Source: Rhizobium sp. Pop5 (GTDB taxonomy: Bacteria > Pseudomonadota > Alphaproteobacteria > Rhizobiales > Rhizobiaceae). Taken from it: a stretch of 64,000 nucleotides of DNA. Of this stretch, positions 1 to 9,490 are shown piece by piece. A program made the translations under genes and the position numbers. Under the pieces are notes generated by a model. That model did not search any database. It saw only the letters and a program-made list of their open reading frames with translations, and was not told the DNA's origin. Location of the stretch: positions 372,001-436,000 of the forward strand of contig NZ_CP099398.1 of assembly GCF_024721175.1 (NCBI RefSeq), written 5' to 3'. Position 1 is the stretch's first letter. Every line of letters starts with the position of its first letter.

Positions 1-1
1 C

Positions 2-1246
2 GGCGCCCACACTTATGAGCAATGGCTGAGAAGCCAGGGAACTGATGACGCTGTCTCGCTCTATCTCCACATTCCATTCTGCCGCTCGATGTGCTGGTAT
101 TGTGGTTTTCCGACTAGCATCACTCGTCGGGACACTTTGATAACCAATTATCTAGCAATGCTGCGCGAGGAAATCCGCCTGGTCGCCGAGCAAGTGCCGC
201 AGGCACTCTCAGTGGGTGACGTGCACTTTGGCGGCGGATCCCCGACCATTATGCCATCGGCAGACTTCCTGTCGCTAATGGAACTCCTGCGCGGCCGTTT
301 TGCGATTGAGCGAGGTGCAACCATTGCCGTTGAGGTCGACCCGCGCACGTTCACCACCGATATGGCCGAAGCCCTAGAAAGGACCGGTGTGAATCGCGCA
401 AGCGTCGGTGTGCAGAGCTTCGATCCCGTCGTACAAAAAGCGATCAACCGGATTCAGAGCGAGGCGCAAGTGATGACCGCCGTCGAAAACCTCCGCCTGT
501 ATGGGGTCAGGCGTATCAATTTCGACTTGATGTTCGGTTTGCCGAACCAAACCGTCCAGTCCTGTCTCGAGAGCGCTATGTTAGCTATTGCGATGCGTCC
601 CGACCGCCTCGCGGTTTTCGGTTATTCCCACGTTCCATCTTTTCGAAAAAATCAGCGCTTGATTGACACAGCAGCACTGCCCGATATAGCCGCGCGAGCT
701 GAGCAGGCCTCAGCCATGGCCGATACGTTAGTTGCAGCAGGCTATCTGCAAATTGGTCTCGACCATTTTGCTTTGCCGGATGACGAGCTTGCAATAGCAC
801 AGAGAGCTGGTCGTCTGCGCCGAAATTCGCTTGGTTACTCTGCCGAAACCTGCTCAACTGTCATCGGTTTGGGCGCGTCCGCCATTGGTCGTTGCGGCGA
901 CGGTTACGTTCAAAACGATCTCACGCAAAGCTGTTATAACCGGCACATAGCATCCGGCCGCTTGGCGATCTCAAGGGGCTACCGTTTAACTACCGAGGAT
1001 CGCGTAAGAGCTGCAATCATCGAACAGCTCATGTGCTACTTGGAGGCGGACATATCAGCAATCTGTACGGCTCAGGGATTTGATCAGACCCATCTAGTGA
1101 GTTCAGCTAAGCAGCTAGAGATTCTGGCTGAGGATGGGATCGTTGAGTTTGACAACGGTTTAGTCCGTGTGCGGCACGAACGTCGCTCTGCCCTTCGCCA
1201 TGTCGCTGCCGCGTTCGATGCTTATCTTGGCCGCCAGCCGATCTAG
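2..1246 (+). CDS. hemN: Oxygen-independent coproporphyrinogen III oxidase, 5' end outside window
   Basis: Radical-SAM enzyme of heme synthesis that oxidatively decarboxylates coproporphyrinogen III without oxygen. The frame is open to the first bases of the window, so the start lies outside. The first internal ATG (89) falls inside the iron-sulfur motif CRSMCWYC (CxxxCxxC) and cannot be the true start. Further on are HFGGGSPT, EVDPRTF, GVQSFDP, NFDLMFGLPNQT and GLDHFALPDDE, all typical of HemN, and the C-terminus looks complete. It resembles the second hemN at 24206-25576 throughout, so the plasmid carries two paralogues. In rhizobia such copies supply heme for microaerobic cytochromes and leghemoglobin-linked respiration. 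The promoter cannot be seen here. Confidence 0.9.
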   Translation, partial: GAHTYEQWLRSQGTDDAVSLYLHIPFCRSMCWYCGFPTSITRRDTLITNYLAMLREEIRLVAEQVPQALSVGDVHFGGGSPTIMPSADFLSLMELLRGRFAIERGATIAVEVDPRTFTTDMAEALERTGVNRASVGVQSFDPVVQKAINRIQSEAQVMTAVENLRLYGVRRINFDLMFGLPNQTVQSCLESAMLAIAMRPDRLAVFGYSHVPSFRKNQRLIDTAALPDIAARAEQASAMADTLVAAGYLQIGLDHFALPDDELAIAQRAGRLRRNSLGYSAETCSTVIGLGASAIGRCGDGYVQNDLTQSCYNRHIASGRLAISRGYRLTTEDRVRAAIIEQLMCYLEADISAICTAQGFDQTHLVSSAKQLEILAEDGIVEFDNGLVRVRHERRSALRHVAAAFDAYLGRQPI

Positions 1247-1796
1247 ACTGGCAAACGGAGGGCCTTGGAGTGATCACATAATCGAGCTCGAGTTCGTCGA
1301 GATGTTAGGCAGGAGGCAAGCCCCCAATTGCTCGATTTTAAATCGATCGCTGAATTCGCAGTCCATGGCATGTGTCGGTCTCGATCGCGTCACAGTTCAG
1401 CTCTCGCCACTGGCAAAGAAATCCGCCGTCAAATATCGTGAAAGGTCTGGCGCAGCACGGCTTCACCGGCTCGGTTGAGCGCGCCAACTTGAAGCAGGCG
1501 ACACCTTCGTTCAAAACGGACCAGACGCCCGGACAGTTCAGCTTGACGCCACCAATGCGGCTTCGATTGCGCAGGCGGCGGAGACGCGCATCCAGGAAAC
1601 CTGCGGCAGGCTCGATGTCCACGGTGGCGATCGAGCGCGGTTAAATGCCTAGAACATGGCCTAAACACTCTTGTCGTTGATCTCGACGAAATGGGACCGT
1701 GTTCGGACCCCAATTATTTGTCCTTGCCGTACACAGGTGATGCTGCCGCTGGCTCCACTACATGCCCGGGGCGACAGGTTGTTGCACTGCGACAGG
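1247..1796. other. Gap with no recognisable gene
   Basis: Several short open frames overlap on both strands here, but none has a ribosome site, a recognisable motif or consistent coding character. It is probably decayed DNA between hemN and the SyrB-like gene. No promoter or RNA gene was recognised. Confidence 0.4.
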
Positions 1797-2336
1797 TCAC
1801 CGTTCAAACCGCTCCAGCATTGTTCTCAACTGCGCGTTTTGCAGCCTTAGCTTTCTGGCTAGTTGCCTCCTGAGCACCCTGATGTCTTCGTCGAGGCTCA
1901 TCTGGTCCGCAGTGTGAACTGCCGGGGCAGCGTTTGCAATCGCGGCTGATGCCTTCTTACGCGGGGCGACCTCGAGAGTTCGCTCGAGCCTCGTAGCATC
2001 GTGCCCAGCGGCGATGTCGGTACTAAGCCCGCCGAATGGAGGTGGATCGGCCGCCTCAACGTTTTTGGCATCTTGGCCTTCTACCTGATCGTGGCCACCG
2101 ATTCCAACTTCCTTAGAAACGACAAACTCGGTGGAAATTGCAGGAGAATGGCCGTGACGGGGAGGCCCCTCGCTTGCCGGTCGAACGGCGCTTATCAGGC
2201 TCTTCTCGGCAGGCGTTTCGGTCGGACCGGCAATGGCCAATGTGTCCGGCGTAACCTTCTGGTCCGAACCGTTTTCTCGCTTTTGTTCGCGACCCGGTGA
2301 GATCAGTCGGGCAAGAAGTTTCCAGGGAGACGCCAT
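1797..2336 (-). CDS. SyrB-like protein with C-terminal coiled coil
   Basis: Predicted 179-residue protein. The last ~35 residues (DEDIRVLRRQLARKLRLQN...) form a leucine-rich amphipathic helix that matches the tail of the neighbouring SyrB-family protein (QLEEENQRLRKLLAEKLRAEN...). The rest is low-complexity and rich in Ala, Pro and charged residues, with no known domain. It lies just downstream of that gene on the same strand (128 nt gap) and is probably a diverged paralogue. SyrB of Sinorhizobium meliloti represses syrM. A similar regulatory role here is inference, and gene decay is possible. Confidence 0.5.
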   Translation of the reverse strand: MASPWKLLARLISPGREQKRENGSDQKVTPDTLAIAGPTETPAEKSLISAVRPASEGPPRHGHSPAISTEFVVSKEVGIGGHDQVEGQDAKNVEAADPPPFGGLSTDIAAGHDATRLERTLEVAPRKKASAAIANAAPAVHTADQMSLDEDIRVLRRQLARKLRLQNAQLRTMLERFER

Positions 2337-2464
2337 CTATCCGACCTCGCGTTTTATCCCGCAAGCAGGCAGTGAGTTTGGGGTCCGGCAACAGCATTAC
2401 CGTTGCCGAATTGTTTGTCTCGATAAGAATGTAGATACGGTCGCTTATTGACCGGCTGCTTATA

Positions 2465-3193
2465 TCAATCGAGCTTGAGCCGTTTGCGCAGATCTTCATT
2501 TTCAGCGCGAAGTTTTTCAGCAAGAAGCTTGCGCAGCCGCTGATTTTCCTCTTCCAACTGCAAAAGGTCTGCCATTTCATCGCTCGCCGTCATCGGGGCA
2601 GCCGGCGCTGCCTGCACAGCCTTTGGAGCACGGTGCACAGGTGCGCGTTTGGCGCTCGCCGTGGCTTCGATAGCCTTTGTCTTGCGCCCTCTCCTCTTCA
2701 CACCACCGTCCCCGGCCAGCGCAGCTGCCGGCTCTGCCGTAGCGTCAGCTAACGCGGTCTCGAGTGCCGCGACTTTTTTGGCGCGCGGTTTGCGCTGTTT
2801 CTTCGGCGCATTAGGCGTTTCGACAACGGTCTGTCCATCGACCTTGGTTGTCGTATTAGTCTCGTCGGCCATGCTCATCTCCTGTGTATCTGATGCAGTT
2901 GTCGACGGCCCGAGAGGCGCTGTCAACAACTGCTCGGCCTGATCTTGTTCCGGCAAAGACATTTCGCTGTCGGGTTTGCCACTCTGAGAGCTACCTGACA
3001 GAAAAGGCAATGCCTCTTCCTCTAGATCGCGCGCGACTGACTTTAGATCCACATTGCCCCAGATCGAGTTCGATCTGGCATCAAGTTTTCGCCTGCCGTT
3101 CTTGTACTCGACGGCAAAACTGCGTTGCACTTTTTTCAATATAAGAGGCCTTGGAGAATCCACGGGGTGGCTGATGTTATGCTGGAACAGCAC
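2465..3193 (-). CDS. syrB: SyrB-family symbiotic regulator
   Basis: The C-terminal 135 residues, from the internal ATG at 2872 (MADETNTTTKV...), match SyrB: a Lys/Ala/Pro-rich linker with AT-hook-like KRRGRKTK followed by the coiled-coil tail EENQRLRKLLAEKLRAENEDL. An AGGAG lies 6 nt before that ATG, supporting a 135-residue SyrB. The frame stays open upstream to 3193. The extra segment (RSFAVEYKNGRRKLDARSNS, then IWGNVDLKSVARDLEEEA) looks like real protein, so a longer 242-residue product is also possible. SyrB is known to repress syrM and so dampen nod and exopolysaccharide genes. DNA binding is suggested only by basic composition. Confidence 0.7.
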   Translation of the reverse strand: MLFQHNISHPVDSPRPLILKKVQRSFAVEYKNGRRKLDARSNSIWGNVDLKSVARDLEEEALPFLSGSSQSGKPDSEMSLPEQDQAEQLLTAPLGPSTTASDTQEMSMADETNTTTKVDGQTVVETPNAPKKQRKPRAKKVAALETALADATAEPAAALAGDGGVKRRGRKTKAIEATASAKRAPVHRAPKAVQAAPAAPMTASDEMADLLQLEEENQRLRKLLAEKLRAENEDLRKRLKLD

Positions 3194-3218
3194 GAATAGC
3201 GCCTACCGGACTACCAGT

Positions 3219-3908
3219 CTATACCCACGGTCTAGCCTGAGGCCAATTTTTTAGCGCCGCGTTATTTTTTGGAGTTACCGCGGCCTCTGCCGATTTATCG
3301 TCCCGGTCCCTAAGTGGTGAAGGAGCCGCGCACCAACCCAGGCTTCTCCTTCGTCGGCTGGCGCTGAACGCCTTCAAGAGTTCTCCAATGCGTCTCCATG
3401 TAGTTTCAACGGTTCGTTCGTCTGCCTTTCTGACGAGTGTCTTGAGCTTTGCGAACATCATCTCGATGGGATTGAGGTCGGGGCTGTAGGGCGGCAGGAA
3501 AAAGAGATGTGCACCGACATCTCGGATCGCATCGCGGGCCGGCTTTCCCTTGTGGCTTCCCAGATTGTCGAGGATGACGATGTCACCGGATTTGAGTGTC
3601 GGGACCAGACATTGGCGAACCCATGCGGTAAAAGCGATGCCATTGATGGGACCATCGAGGACGAAGGGGGCAACGATGCTATCGCGGCGTAAGCCGGCCA
3701 GGAAGGTCAGTGTCTTCCAATGACCATGAGGGACTTTTGCAATGAGGGGCTCTCCCCGCTGACACCAGCCGCAGGTGCGCGTCATGTTGGTCTTGACCCA
3801 AGTCTCGTCGATGAAGACGAGACGGTCCGGATCAGGCCGGTGCTGATGGGTCTTCCATCGCATCCGGAACCGGGCCACCTTCGGGCGGTCTTGCTCGCTT
3901 GCCACCAT
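3219..3908 (-). CDS. IS630 transposase, catalytic part
   Basis: DDE domain of an IS630-family transposase. The catalytic residues are visible in FIDETWV, VILDNLGSHK and SPDLNPIEMMFAKLK, and GHWKTLTF is typical of the family. The last ~45 residues do not match the family, indicating loss of the true end. Expression would need a frameshift from the upstream frame. Confidence 0.8.
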   Translation of the reverse strand: MVASEQDRPKVARFRMRWKTHQHRPDPDRLVFIDETWVKTNMTRTCGWCQRGEPLIAKVPHGHWKTLTFLAGLRRDSIVAPFVLDGPINGIAFTAWVRQCLVPTLKSGDIVILDNLGSHKGKPARDAIRDVGAHLFFLPPYSPDLNPIEMMFAKLKTLVRKADERTVETTWRRIGELLKAFSASRRRRSLGWCAAPSPLRDRDDKSAEAAVTPKNNAALKNWPQARPWV

Positions 3909-4323
3909 CGTTTTTTTTGAAGGTCTTGCCTTCGCTGCGCAGAAAGCGCCAGACGGTGTCGTGAGACACGTTGATCCCCGCAGCCTTCAGGTCCGCCGAC
4001 AGTGCGCGCACCGTCCAGTCGGACTTGACTTGTAGCCGCTGACGCACTGCATCGGCGGCCGCACCCCTCAGTGTCGGTTTGACATAGCCGCCGATCTTCG
4101 CCGGCACCAGGCCTTTACCTGAACGATCGAGTTGTCCGATCCGCACCGCTGTCGCAGCCGATATGCCAAACCGCTCCGCTGCGGCGCGAACCGTAATGCC
4201 ATCACTCAACGCTGTCGCAATGCGCGTTCGCAAATCCAGAGAAAGAGGTCGCACCATCATTGCCGGCCTCCACACCAGCAATGACCTTGAATCACAAAAT
4301 TGAAGGCAAGGGAATCTCCGCAC
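3832..4323 (-). CDS. IS630 transposase, N-terminal helix-turn-helix part
   Basis: N-terminal DNA-binding portion, probably starting at an internal ATG near 4260 (MVRPLSLDLRTRI). The motif TVRAAAERFGISAATAVRI is the helix-turn-helix. It overlaps the catalytic frame at the poly-A slippage tract (FKKN). Confidence 0.75.
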   Translation of the reverse strand: MRRFPCLQFCDSRSLLVWRPAMMVRPLSLDLRTRIATALSDGITVRAAAERFGISAATAVRIGQLDRSGKGLVPAKIGGYVKPTLRGAAADAVRQRLQVKSDWTVRALSADLKAAGINVSHDTVWRFLRSEGKTFKKNDGGKRARPPEGGPVPDAMEDPSAPA

Positions 4324-4442
4324 GATTCCGATTAGCGCTGACAGACTCTAGCAAGGAGCGGCAAACCAACCCCTAATATGGGACGGGTTCACCACATCCG
4401 AGCCGTGGCGCCAGATTGCCCTCCGGTGATACCTCAACGTCT

Positions 4443-4859
4443 TTATTTTTGCGGCAGAACATTCTCACTGCCCCTTTCCACCTGATCGATCACGAGCAGC
4501 TTTACCGGCTCGGTGCCGTTGTTCGCCCCTTTATGCCATATCCCCCGGGACTCGACGACAAAATCCCCTGCCGTGAAAATGCTTTCTTTCCCAGATTCTG
4601 TATTGGTGACCGTGATTTCCCCGGAAAGCACATAGCCATAGCGCTGATAGCGATGCTGATGAATTGGTAACGTCGCACCGGGCGCAATCTCATAAATCGA
4701 AGCGATGACCTCGACGTCCTTCCGTGGAACGATGATGGGCTGACCGGCAATCGTACGATCGGTCCTTAAGATAAGCGTAGCCGCGACCGCTTTGTTTTCG
4801 AACGCGTTCGCGGGACACGCCAGAGCAAAGAGCGCCGTGGCGATTGAGATGACCTTCAT
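4443..4859 (-). CDS. Secreted single-domain cupin protein
   Basis: 138-residue protein with an N-terminal signal peptide (MKVISIATALFALACPANAF, cleavage expected near ANA-F) and one cupin barrel. The metal-binding signature is HQHRYQRYGYVLSGEI, followed by the second cupin motif around AGDFVVESRGIWHKG. Position and sequence suggest a periplasmic small-molecule-binding or enzymatic cupin whose substrate cannot be told. It lies between an IS630 copy and nodJ, on the same strand as the nod operon. A distal operon role is possible but the ~200 bp gap argues against it. Confidence 0.75.
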   Translation of the reverse strand: MKVISIATALFALACPANAFENKAVAATLILRTDRTIAGQPIIVPRKDVEVIASIYEIAPGATLPIHQHRYQRYGYVLSGEITVTNTESGKESIFTAGDFVVESRGIWHKGANNGTEPVKLLVIDQVERGSENVLPQK

Positions 4860-5064
4860 TTGCTTTTCTCCTGATGCACGTCGGATCTTCCTGAAGGGTG
4901 TTTGCTACCGAGTTCGGCCAGTTGCAGAGCGAAAACCTGCATCGTCTCACCGGCGCCGACACGGGTTCATTTGTTCCCAGACTATGATGACTATCTTAAG
5001 AGCTCTGCGGGTCTTTTCCAGACACTGCATCGCAATACCCCTCCTGGCGTGGTTGCGAGTAGCG

Positions 5065-5853
5065 TCAAGACATCAGGCGCCGACGCAACAGCGCTGCCGA
5101 CAGGAAGAACGACAAAATCGCGTAGATGCAAAGCGCGCCTATATGCAGGCCCATGCTGCTCGCGGGACGCCCAAGCATTGCCGGGCGTATGAGGTCGATC
5201 GCATGCGCTAGAGGCAAGAACTGCGCTACCTGCTGAAAGGTCGGGGGCAGTTGCGTGATTGGAAACACCGCGCCGCACAAGAACAGCATTGGTGTGAGGA
5301 CGAGCGTCTGGTAAAAAATGAAATACTCGTAACTGGGCGCAAGTGCCGTGACTACCATCGCCAAGCTCGCGAATGCAAATCCAGTGAGCATGATAACTGG
5401 CAACACATAGAGGACTGACGGCCACGTCGCATAGCCTAGCACGGTGGCGACAATTATGATTCCCGTACCGGCAAGAAATGCCTTGCTCGCTGCCCATGCC
5501 AACTCACCCAGGATGATGTCCCCGAGTGTCATTTGTGTGTAGAGCATGGCTTCCCAGGTGCGTTGGGCGTGCATTCGCGTAAAAGCCGCGTAAATCGTTT
5601 CGAACGTCGCAGAGGTCATCGCGCTTGTCGCCACCATGCCGCCCGCCAAGAACGCAACGTAGGTTGTGCCGTCAACGCGACCCACAATAATTCCGAGACC
5701 AAGGCCGAGGCCAAACAGGTAGATCATAGGATCGGCCAGACTTCCAACAATTGACGCAAGTGCTACTTTCTTCCATGCCAGATAGTTGCGTCGCCATATC
5801 GCAATCCAGTTAAAAGCGTTGGCGGGCAGAGCCGCGGCACAACCTTCACCCAT
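5065..5853 (-). CDS. nodJ: NodJ, Nod-factor exporter membrane subunit
   Basis: 262-residue ABC-2 type membrane protein with about six hydrophobic segments ([17 protein letters not shown] glycine-rich first helix, [38 protein letters not shown]). With NodI it exports lipochitooligosaccharide Nod factors across the inner membrane. The start lies 3 nt after the nodI stop, so the two are translationally linked. It is the last gene of the leftward nodBCS-IJ operon. Length and the [12 protein letters not shown] motif agree with the family. Confidence 0.95.
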   Translation of the reverse strand: MGEGCAAALPANAFNWIAIWRRNYLAWKKVALASIVGSLADPMIYLFGLGLGLGIIVGRVDGTTYVAFLAGGMVATSAMTSATFETIYAAFTRMHAQRTWEAMLYTQMTLGDIILGELAWAASKAFLAGTGIIIVATVLGYATWPSVLYVLPVIMLTGFAFASLAMVVTALAPSYEYFIFYQTLVLTPMLFLCGAVFPITQLPPTFQQVAQFLPLAHAIDLIRPAMLGRPASSMGLHIGALCIYAILSFFLSAALLRRRLMS

Positions 5854-5856
5854 CGT

Positions 5857-6807
5857 TCACTTCTCCATCTCGCGCCCGGTCAACCGCAAAAACACATCCT
5901 CAAGATTCGGCGGACGCTGCAGAATACGCAAGCCCGCGCGCTCCCGTAACCGCACACGCACCTGCTCCGGGTCGGACACATAGCAAAAAAGGGTCTCGCC
6001 GCTAATTTCGATGCGATCGGCATATGGCCCGACCAGCGATTCCAATTCATGCGGATCGCCGCCGTAGATCTCAATGACTTCGCACCCGATCAGTTCATCG
6101 ATCAGGTCATGCGGACGCCCTTCGGCAATGCTGCGACCTCTTTCGAGTACGCAGAGTCGATCGCATAACCGTTCGGCCTCTTCCATGAAATGGGTGGTCA
6201 AGATGATCGTTTTGCCGCGCGTAAGCAGGGAACGCAGGCGCTCCCAGATCAGGTGGCGCGCGTGTGGGTCGAGACCGGTGGTCGGCTCGTCCATGACAAG
6301 TAGCTGCGGGTCATTGATCAACGCACGCGCTAGCGTCAGGCGCCGCTTCATGCCGCCTGAAAGTTCAGACACACGCGCATTCACCTTGCTCTCTAGGCGT
6401 GCAAACTCAAGGAGCGACGGCATGACCGCTTCTACTCTGCGTGTATTCATGCCGAAGTAGCGGCCGTAGACCAGCAGATTCTCGCGCACAGTGAATTCGG
6501 GCTCAAGGTTGTCGAATTGCGGCACCACGCCGATACCCTTGCGCGCCAAACGAGCCTGGGCAGGTACCGGCACGCCGAGCACAGTAATCTTCCCCGCATC
6601 AGGGGATGCCATGCCAAGGATCATACGTGCGATCGTGCTCTTGCCCGCGCCGTTCGGTCCAAGCAGCCCGAAGCATTCCCCCGGGGAAACACGGAACGAT
6701 AGCGCGTTGACCACGGCCTTGTCGCCATATGTCTTGCTTACGTCGGAAAAATCTATTGCGGGCATGAACATGCCCTCATCTGACCGTCGGGCGCCGTTGA
6801 CTGGCAT
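5857..6807 (-). CDS. nodI: NodI, Nod-factor exporter ATPase
   Basis: ABC ATPase with Walker A GPNGAGKS, signature LSGGMKRR, Walker [13 protein letters not shown] and H-loop THFMEE; the tail [19 protein letters not shown] is typical of NodI. It energises export of Nod factor with NodJ. The longest frame starts at 6807, but a GAGGG lies 7 nt before the in-frame ATG at 6765 (MPAIDFSDV), which is the likelier start; ATG 6771 also exists. The nodU relic lies directly upstream in the operon and is non-coding, so nodI may depend on readthrough from nodS. Confidence 0.95.
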   Translation of the reverse strand: MPVNGARRSDEGMFMPAIDFSDVSKTYGDKAVVNALSFRVSPGECFGLLGPNGAGKSTIARMILGMASPDAGKITVLGVPVPAQARLARKGIGVVPQFDNLEPEFTVRENLLVYGRYFGMNTRRVEAVMPSLLEFARLESKVNARVSELSGGMKRRLTLARALINDPQLLVMDEPTTGLDPHARHLIWERLRSLLTRGKTIILTTHFMEEAERLCDRLCVLERGRSIAEGRPHDLIDELIGCEVIEIYGGDPHELESLVGPYADRIEISGETLFCYVSDPEQVRVRLRERAGLRILQRPPNLEDVFLRLTGREMEK

Positions 6808-6869
6808 TTCTTCGGTTGGGTGGGTTCTTCCTGGTCTATCGCACCGTATGTGTTCATTGCGTCCTCATT

Positions 6870-7488
6870 AAAGGGCTGCAGCAGCATCCGGGAAAACGCC
6901 TCGTCCGTGGTAATTGGCAATCGTGTTGCAGAGCAGCCGAATGTCCCTGAGCTTTTTATATTCGACGAGTACCTCGGCGACTTCGTGGAGAGAGTGCCTG
7001 GAATGGTCTGCAATCGTGCAGATTCATCGAGATGGACAACAGCCGGAATTCTCTCCTGGCGTCCCATCCGCGTCTGATGCTTAAACAACATATCGCAATC
7101 CCGAGTTCGAGGGCTGACTATATAGGGCGCACCGTCCACCAGGCAGATCGGCGCCACGAGGCGGAGCCACGGGCGCGGGGGCCGCGCGGCACGTATCACG
7201 AGGATAAGTCTTGTAAGGAAATGCCCTGTCATTGGAACGAGTCCGGAGCCCTCGACGGATTCGAGAGAACTTTCAGCATTGCATCCCAGCCATCGATGAT
7301 GATTTGATCAATAACGCGTGGATCCGGACCGTGTTGCGCCAAGCGGCGCCAATCGCGTCGAGATTGTCGACAGTTTCATATCGCGGGTTGTTGCCCCGCT
7401 TCTCCTGCTCGACGCAGAAGGCGAGCCACCCACCCTCGACAAGCGCGTCCGCTCCGTCACGGGTCAATTTAATACCACAGACGCGCAT
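6870..7488 (-). pseudogene. nodU: nodU (Nod-factor 6-O-carbamoyltransferase) relic
   Basis: NodU normally adds a carbamoyl group to Nod factor. Only the two ends survive. At 7488-7310 is the start (MRVCGIKLTRDGADALVEGG, then FCVEQEKRGNNPRY and DNLDAIGAA), after which the frame is lost. At about 7180-6880, in another frame, is the C-terminal part (VAPICLVDGAPYIVSP, DCDMLFKHQTRMGRQERIPA, VVHLDESARLQTI). Most of the ~560-residue middle is deleted and the tail is frameshifted. It sits in its normal place between nodS and nodI, so the operon order is ancestral. Confidence 0.85.
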
Positions 7489-7524
7489 AGTGTCTCCATG
7501 TCTGAACGTCGAGGGTTGGGGCCG

Positions 7525-8136
7525 TTAGGAGGCCGGATTTCGGAAACAGGCGAGTAAGCAATCTTCGTTGACCGACTCACCCCGACACTCAAGCCGCTCT
7601 ACCTCGAGCAAAGTTTCGTTCAGCATGCCGAGGACCGTCTCAGCACCAGCAACGTGGCCCCAGCGACGACAATTGGCGTCGCGCGCCGATCCGAAAACCA
7701 GATATCCATCTGGCGCAAGCATCCGCACTAAATTCTGAACAGCCCCTCTCATCTCGGCTATTCCTCCAATGTAGTAGAGCACTTCCGCCACAACGATCAA
7801 ATCAAACCTCTCGTCAGGTGAAAACTGTTGAACATCAGAGACTATCCAGCTGATGTGCGGATAATCCCTCATGCGTCGACGCGATCTTTCTATAGCGTGA
7901 GGCACAACATCGATCACGGTGAGCCGTTTGCAGTGGGGGGCTAGCTGCACCGTAAATGCGCCGGCAGCGCATCCCACTTCGAGCGCATTTGAGATGGATC
8001 CCTGGGCAAGCGCCAAGCGGAGCATTTGCGTGTGACGCTCACGCTCGAATGGATTGGCGTCGAGTCCCCATGGATCGGGTGCAGCCAGTTCCCGATTCAG
8101 CAATTGATAATTGTCGCTCTGTGTCAACTCGTTCAC
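7525..8136 (-). CDS. nodS: NodS, Nod-factor N-methyltransferase
   Basis: SAM-dependent methyltransferase of 203 residues that N-methylates the deacetylated non-reducing glucosamine of the Nod-factor backbone. Motif I is ALEVGCAAGAF, with the acidic post-motif VIDVV and DLIVVAEVLYY further on. Length and N-terminus (NYQLLNRELAAPDPWGLDAN) match NodS. It lies 15 nt after nodC in the same operon. With nodU lost, N-methylation is the main decoration still encoded in this operon. Confidence 0.95.
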   Translation of the reverse strand: MNELTQSDNYQLLNRELAAPDPWGLDANPFERERHTQMLRLALAQGSISNALEVGCAAGAFTVQLAPHCKRLTVIDVVPHAIERSRRRMRDYPHISWIVSDVQQFSPDERFDLIVVAEVLYYIGGIAEMRGAVQNLVRMLAPDGYLVFGSARDANCRRWGHVAGAETVLGMLNETLLEVERLECRGESVNEDCLLACFRNPAS

Positions 8137-8151
8137 CTCGGTAAATAGATC

Positions 8152-9483
8152 TTACTCGTCGCTGCACATGCAGTCAGACGTCGTTCGCGCGGCAGGATCG
8201 CGGGCGGGGTTGAGCCTTCGAGGCGCTGTCGCATGTCCAGAACATTCTGTAGTGCGCGCATCAGTCGCCGGATGTTGATTCGAGTTGCCAGCAGAGCTGC
8301 GCGACAGCCAGTCGCTATTGCTCAGCGTGCACAGCGCGTAGGCTTTCAAGGGAAGTAGCAGAAAAATATTGATGAATGCATGCAGAGAGAACCCGAGAAA
8401 CCGTAGTTGGCGGGCCCGAAGCGCGACAACGCTGCAGTGGATCATCGTCATGGCCACAATCATCAGGGCTGCCAACCAAGGCACGGTGCCCGTCAATGCA
8501 AGCTGTGCGAGCCCCGTCAGCACCGATAGTGCCAGAAGCAGCGGTCCGAGGTTCTGTCCGACAACGTCGAGCGTAAGGAAACGATTGAGGTTGGGCAGCA
8601 GGCGCAGCCCAAGCAACGTGTCCCGGTACGTGCTCCGCGCCCAGCGTAGTTGTTGGCGCAGATACGGTCCTAGCTTGTTCGGAACGACTGTCGCTGCGAT
8701 GGCGCTCGGCACGTACTCCGTTCGAAAGCCTGCCTTCAGCATGAGAATGGTGAGATGCCGATCCTCACCGAAATCGCTTGGCTTTCCCCGAAAATACTGT
8801 GATTCGTACTGGTCAAGCAGCGAAGCGAGCGCAGAGCGACGGTAGATAGCACATGGACCGCAGCAGCACATAACGGCTCCGAAGCGAGCTTGTGCCGCAC
8901 GCTCCTCGTTGCAAGCCAGCCAGTACTCCATATCGATCAAACGGGTCAGCCAACTATCGTTTCGGTTGCGGGCCGTCAACTGTCCCATGGCCGCGCCGAC
9001 AGCCGGATCTTGCATTTTAGGCACGAGCTTCCTGATGACGTCAGATGCGAGGATCGTGTCGGAGTCGACGTTTAACACCATATCTCCAGCAGAGCGGCGT
9101 ATCGCGGCGATCTGTGCCTTCCGTTTACCGACATTCTGGGGAAGCAGGAGAATATTGAATCTGGGGTCTCGTGCGAAGGCCTCGTGCACAGGTCGCAAAG
9201 CCTCGCGATTTTCGGAACCGTCATCAACTAGGTAAACCTGCAGCCTTCCCCCGTATTCCTGACCCGCAATAGAAGCCAGGCACTCCGAAAGCGTGCGGGG
9301 ATCCTCGTTGAAGCTTGGCACGATGACATCTACGCTGGGCAGCTCGTCAAAGCCGTCCAAGCCCTGGGACACCAATGAAACATCGGTCGGCAGAGAATAA
9401 ACGGCCTGCATGCTTTTATAAGCAGTCGAGAGAAGTGTATAAAGCGAGACGGCGACAGTGCTGGTTGTGTCAAGCATATCCAT
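8152..9483 (-). CDS. nodC: NodC, chitooligosaccharide synthase
   Basis: Membrane family-2 glycosyltransferase (443 residues from ATG 9483) that polymerises N-acetylglucosamine into the Nod-factor backbone. Visible motifs: YLVDDGSEN, NVDSDT, SDFGEDRHLT and QQLRWARS (QxxRW), with hydrophobic segments at the N-terminus and after residue ~320. The start MDMLDTTSTVAVSLYTLLST is the usual NodC start and lies 7 nt after the nodB stop. A longer frame to 9534 would overlap nodB. The C-terminal ~40 residues are Arg/Thr/Ala-rich. Confidence 0.95.
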   Translation of the reverse strand: MDMLDTTSTVAVSLYTLLSTAYKSMQAVYSLPTDVSLVSQGLDGFDELPSVDVIVPSFNEDPRTLSECLASIAGQEYGGRLQVYLVDDGSENREALRPVHEAFARDPRFNILLLPQNVGKRKAQIAAIRRSAGDMVLNVDSDTILASDVIRKLVPKMQDPAVGAAMGQLTARNRNDSWLTRLIDMEYWLACNEERAAQARFGAVMCCCGPCAIYRRSALASLLDQYESQYFRGKPSDFGEDRHLTILMLKAGFRTEYVPSAIAATVVPNKLGPYLRQQLRWARSTYRDTLLGLRLLPNLNRFLTLDVVGQNLGPLLLALSVLTGLAQLALTGTVPWLAALMIVAMTMIHCSVVALRARQLRFLGFSLHAFINIFLLLPLKAYALCTLSNSDWLSRSSAGNSNQHPATDARTTECSGHATAPRRLNPARDPAARTTSDCMCSDE

Positions 9484-9490
9484 CGGATCT

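Larger units (their letters stand above)
3219..4323 (-). mobile_element. IS630-family insertion sequence, decayed 3' end
   Basis: Two overlapping minus-strand frames encode an IS630 transposase split at a run of eight A (T on the plus strand, about 3911-3918), the usual slippage site of this family. The N-terminal frame carries the helix-turn-helix and the C-terminal frame the DDE residues. The normal family C-terminus (as in the copy ending at 33455, ...YDPD) is replaced by unrelated sequence, so the 3' end is damaged. Exact ends were not found. Confidence 0.8.
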
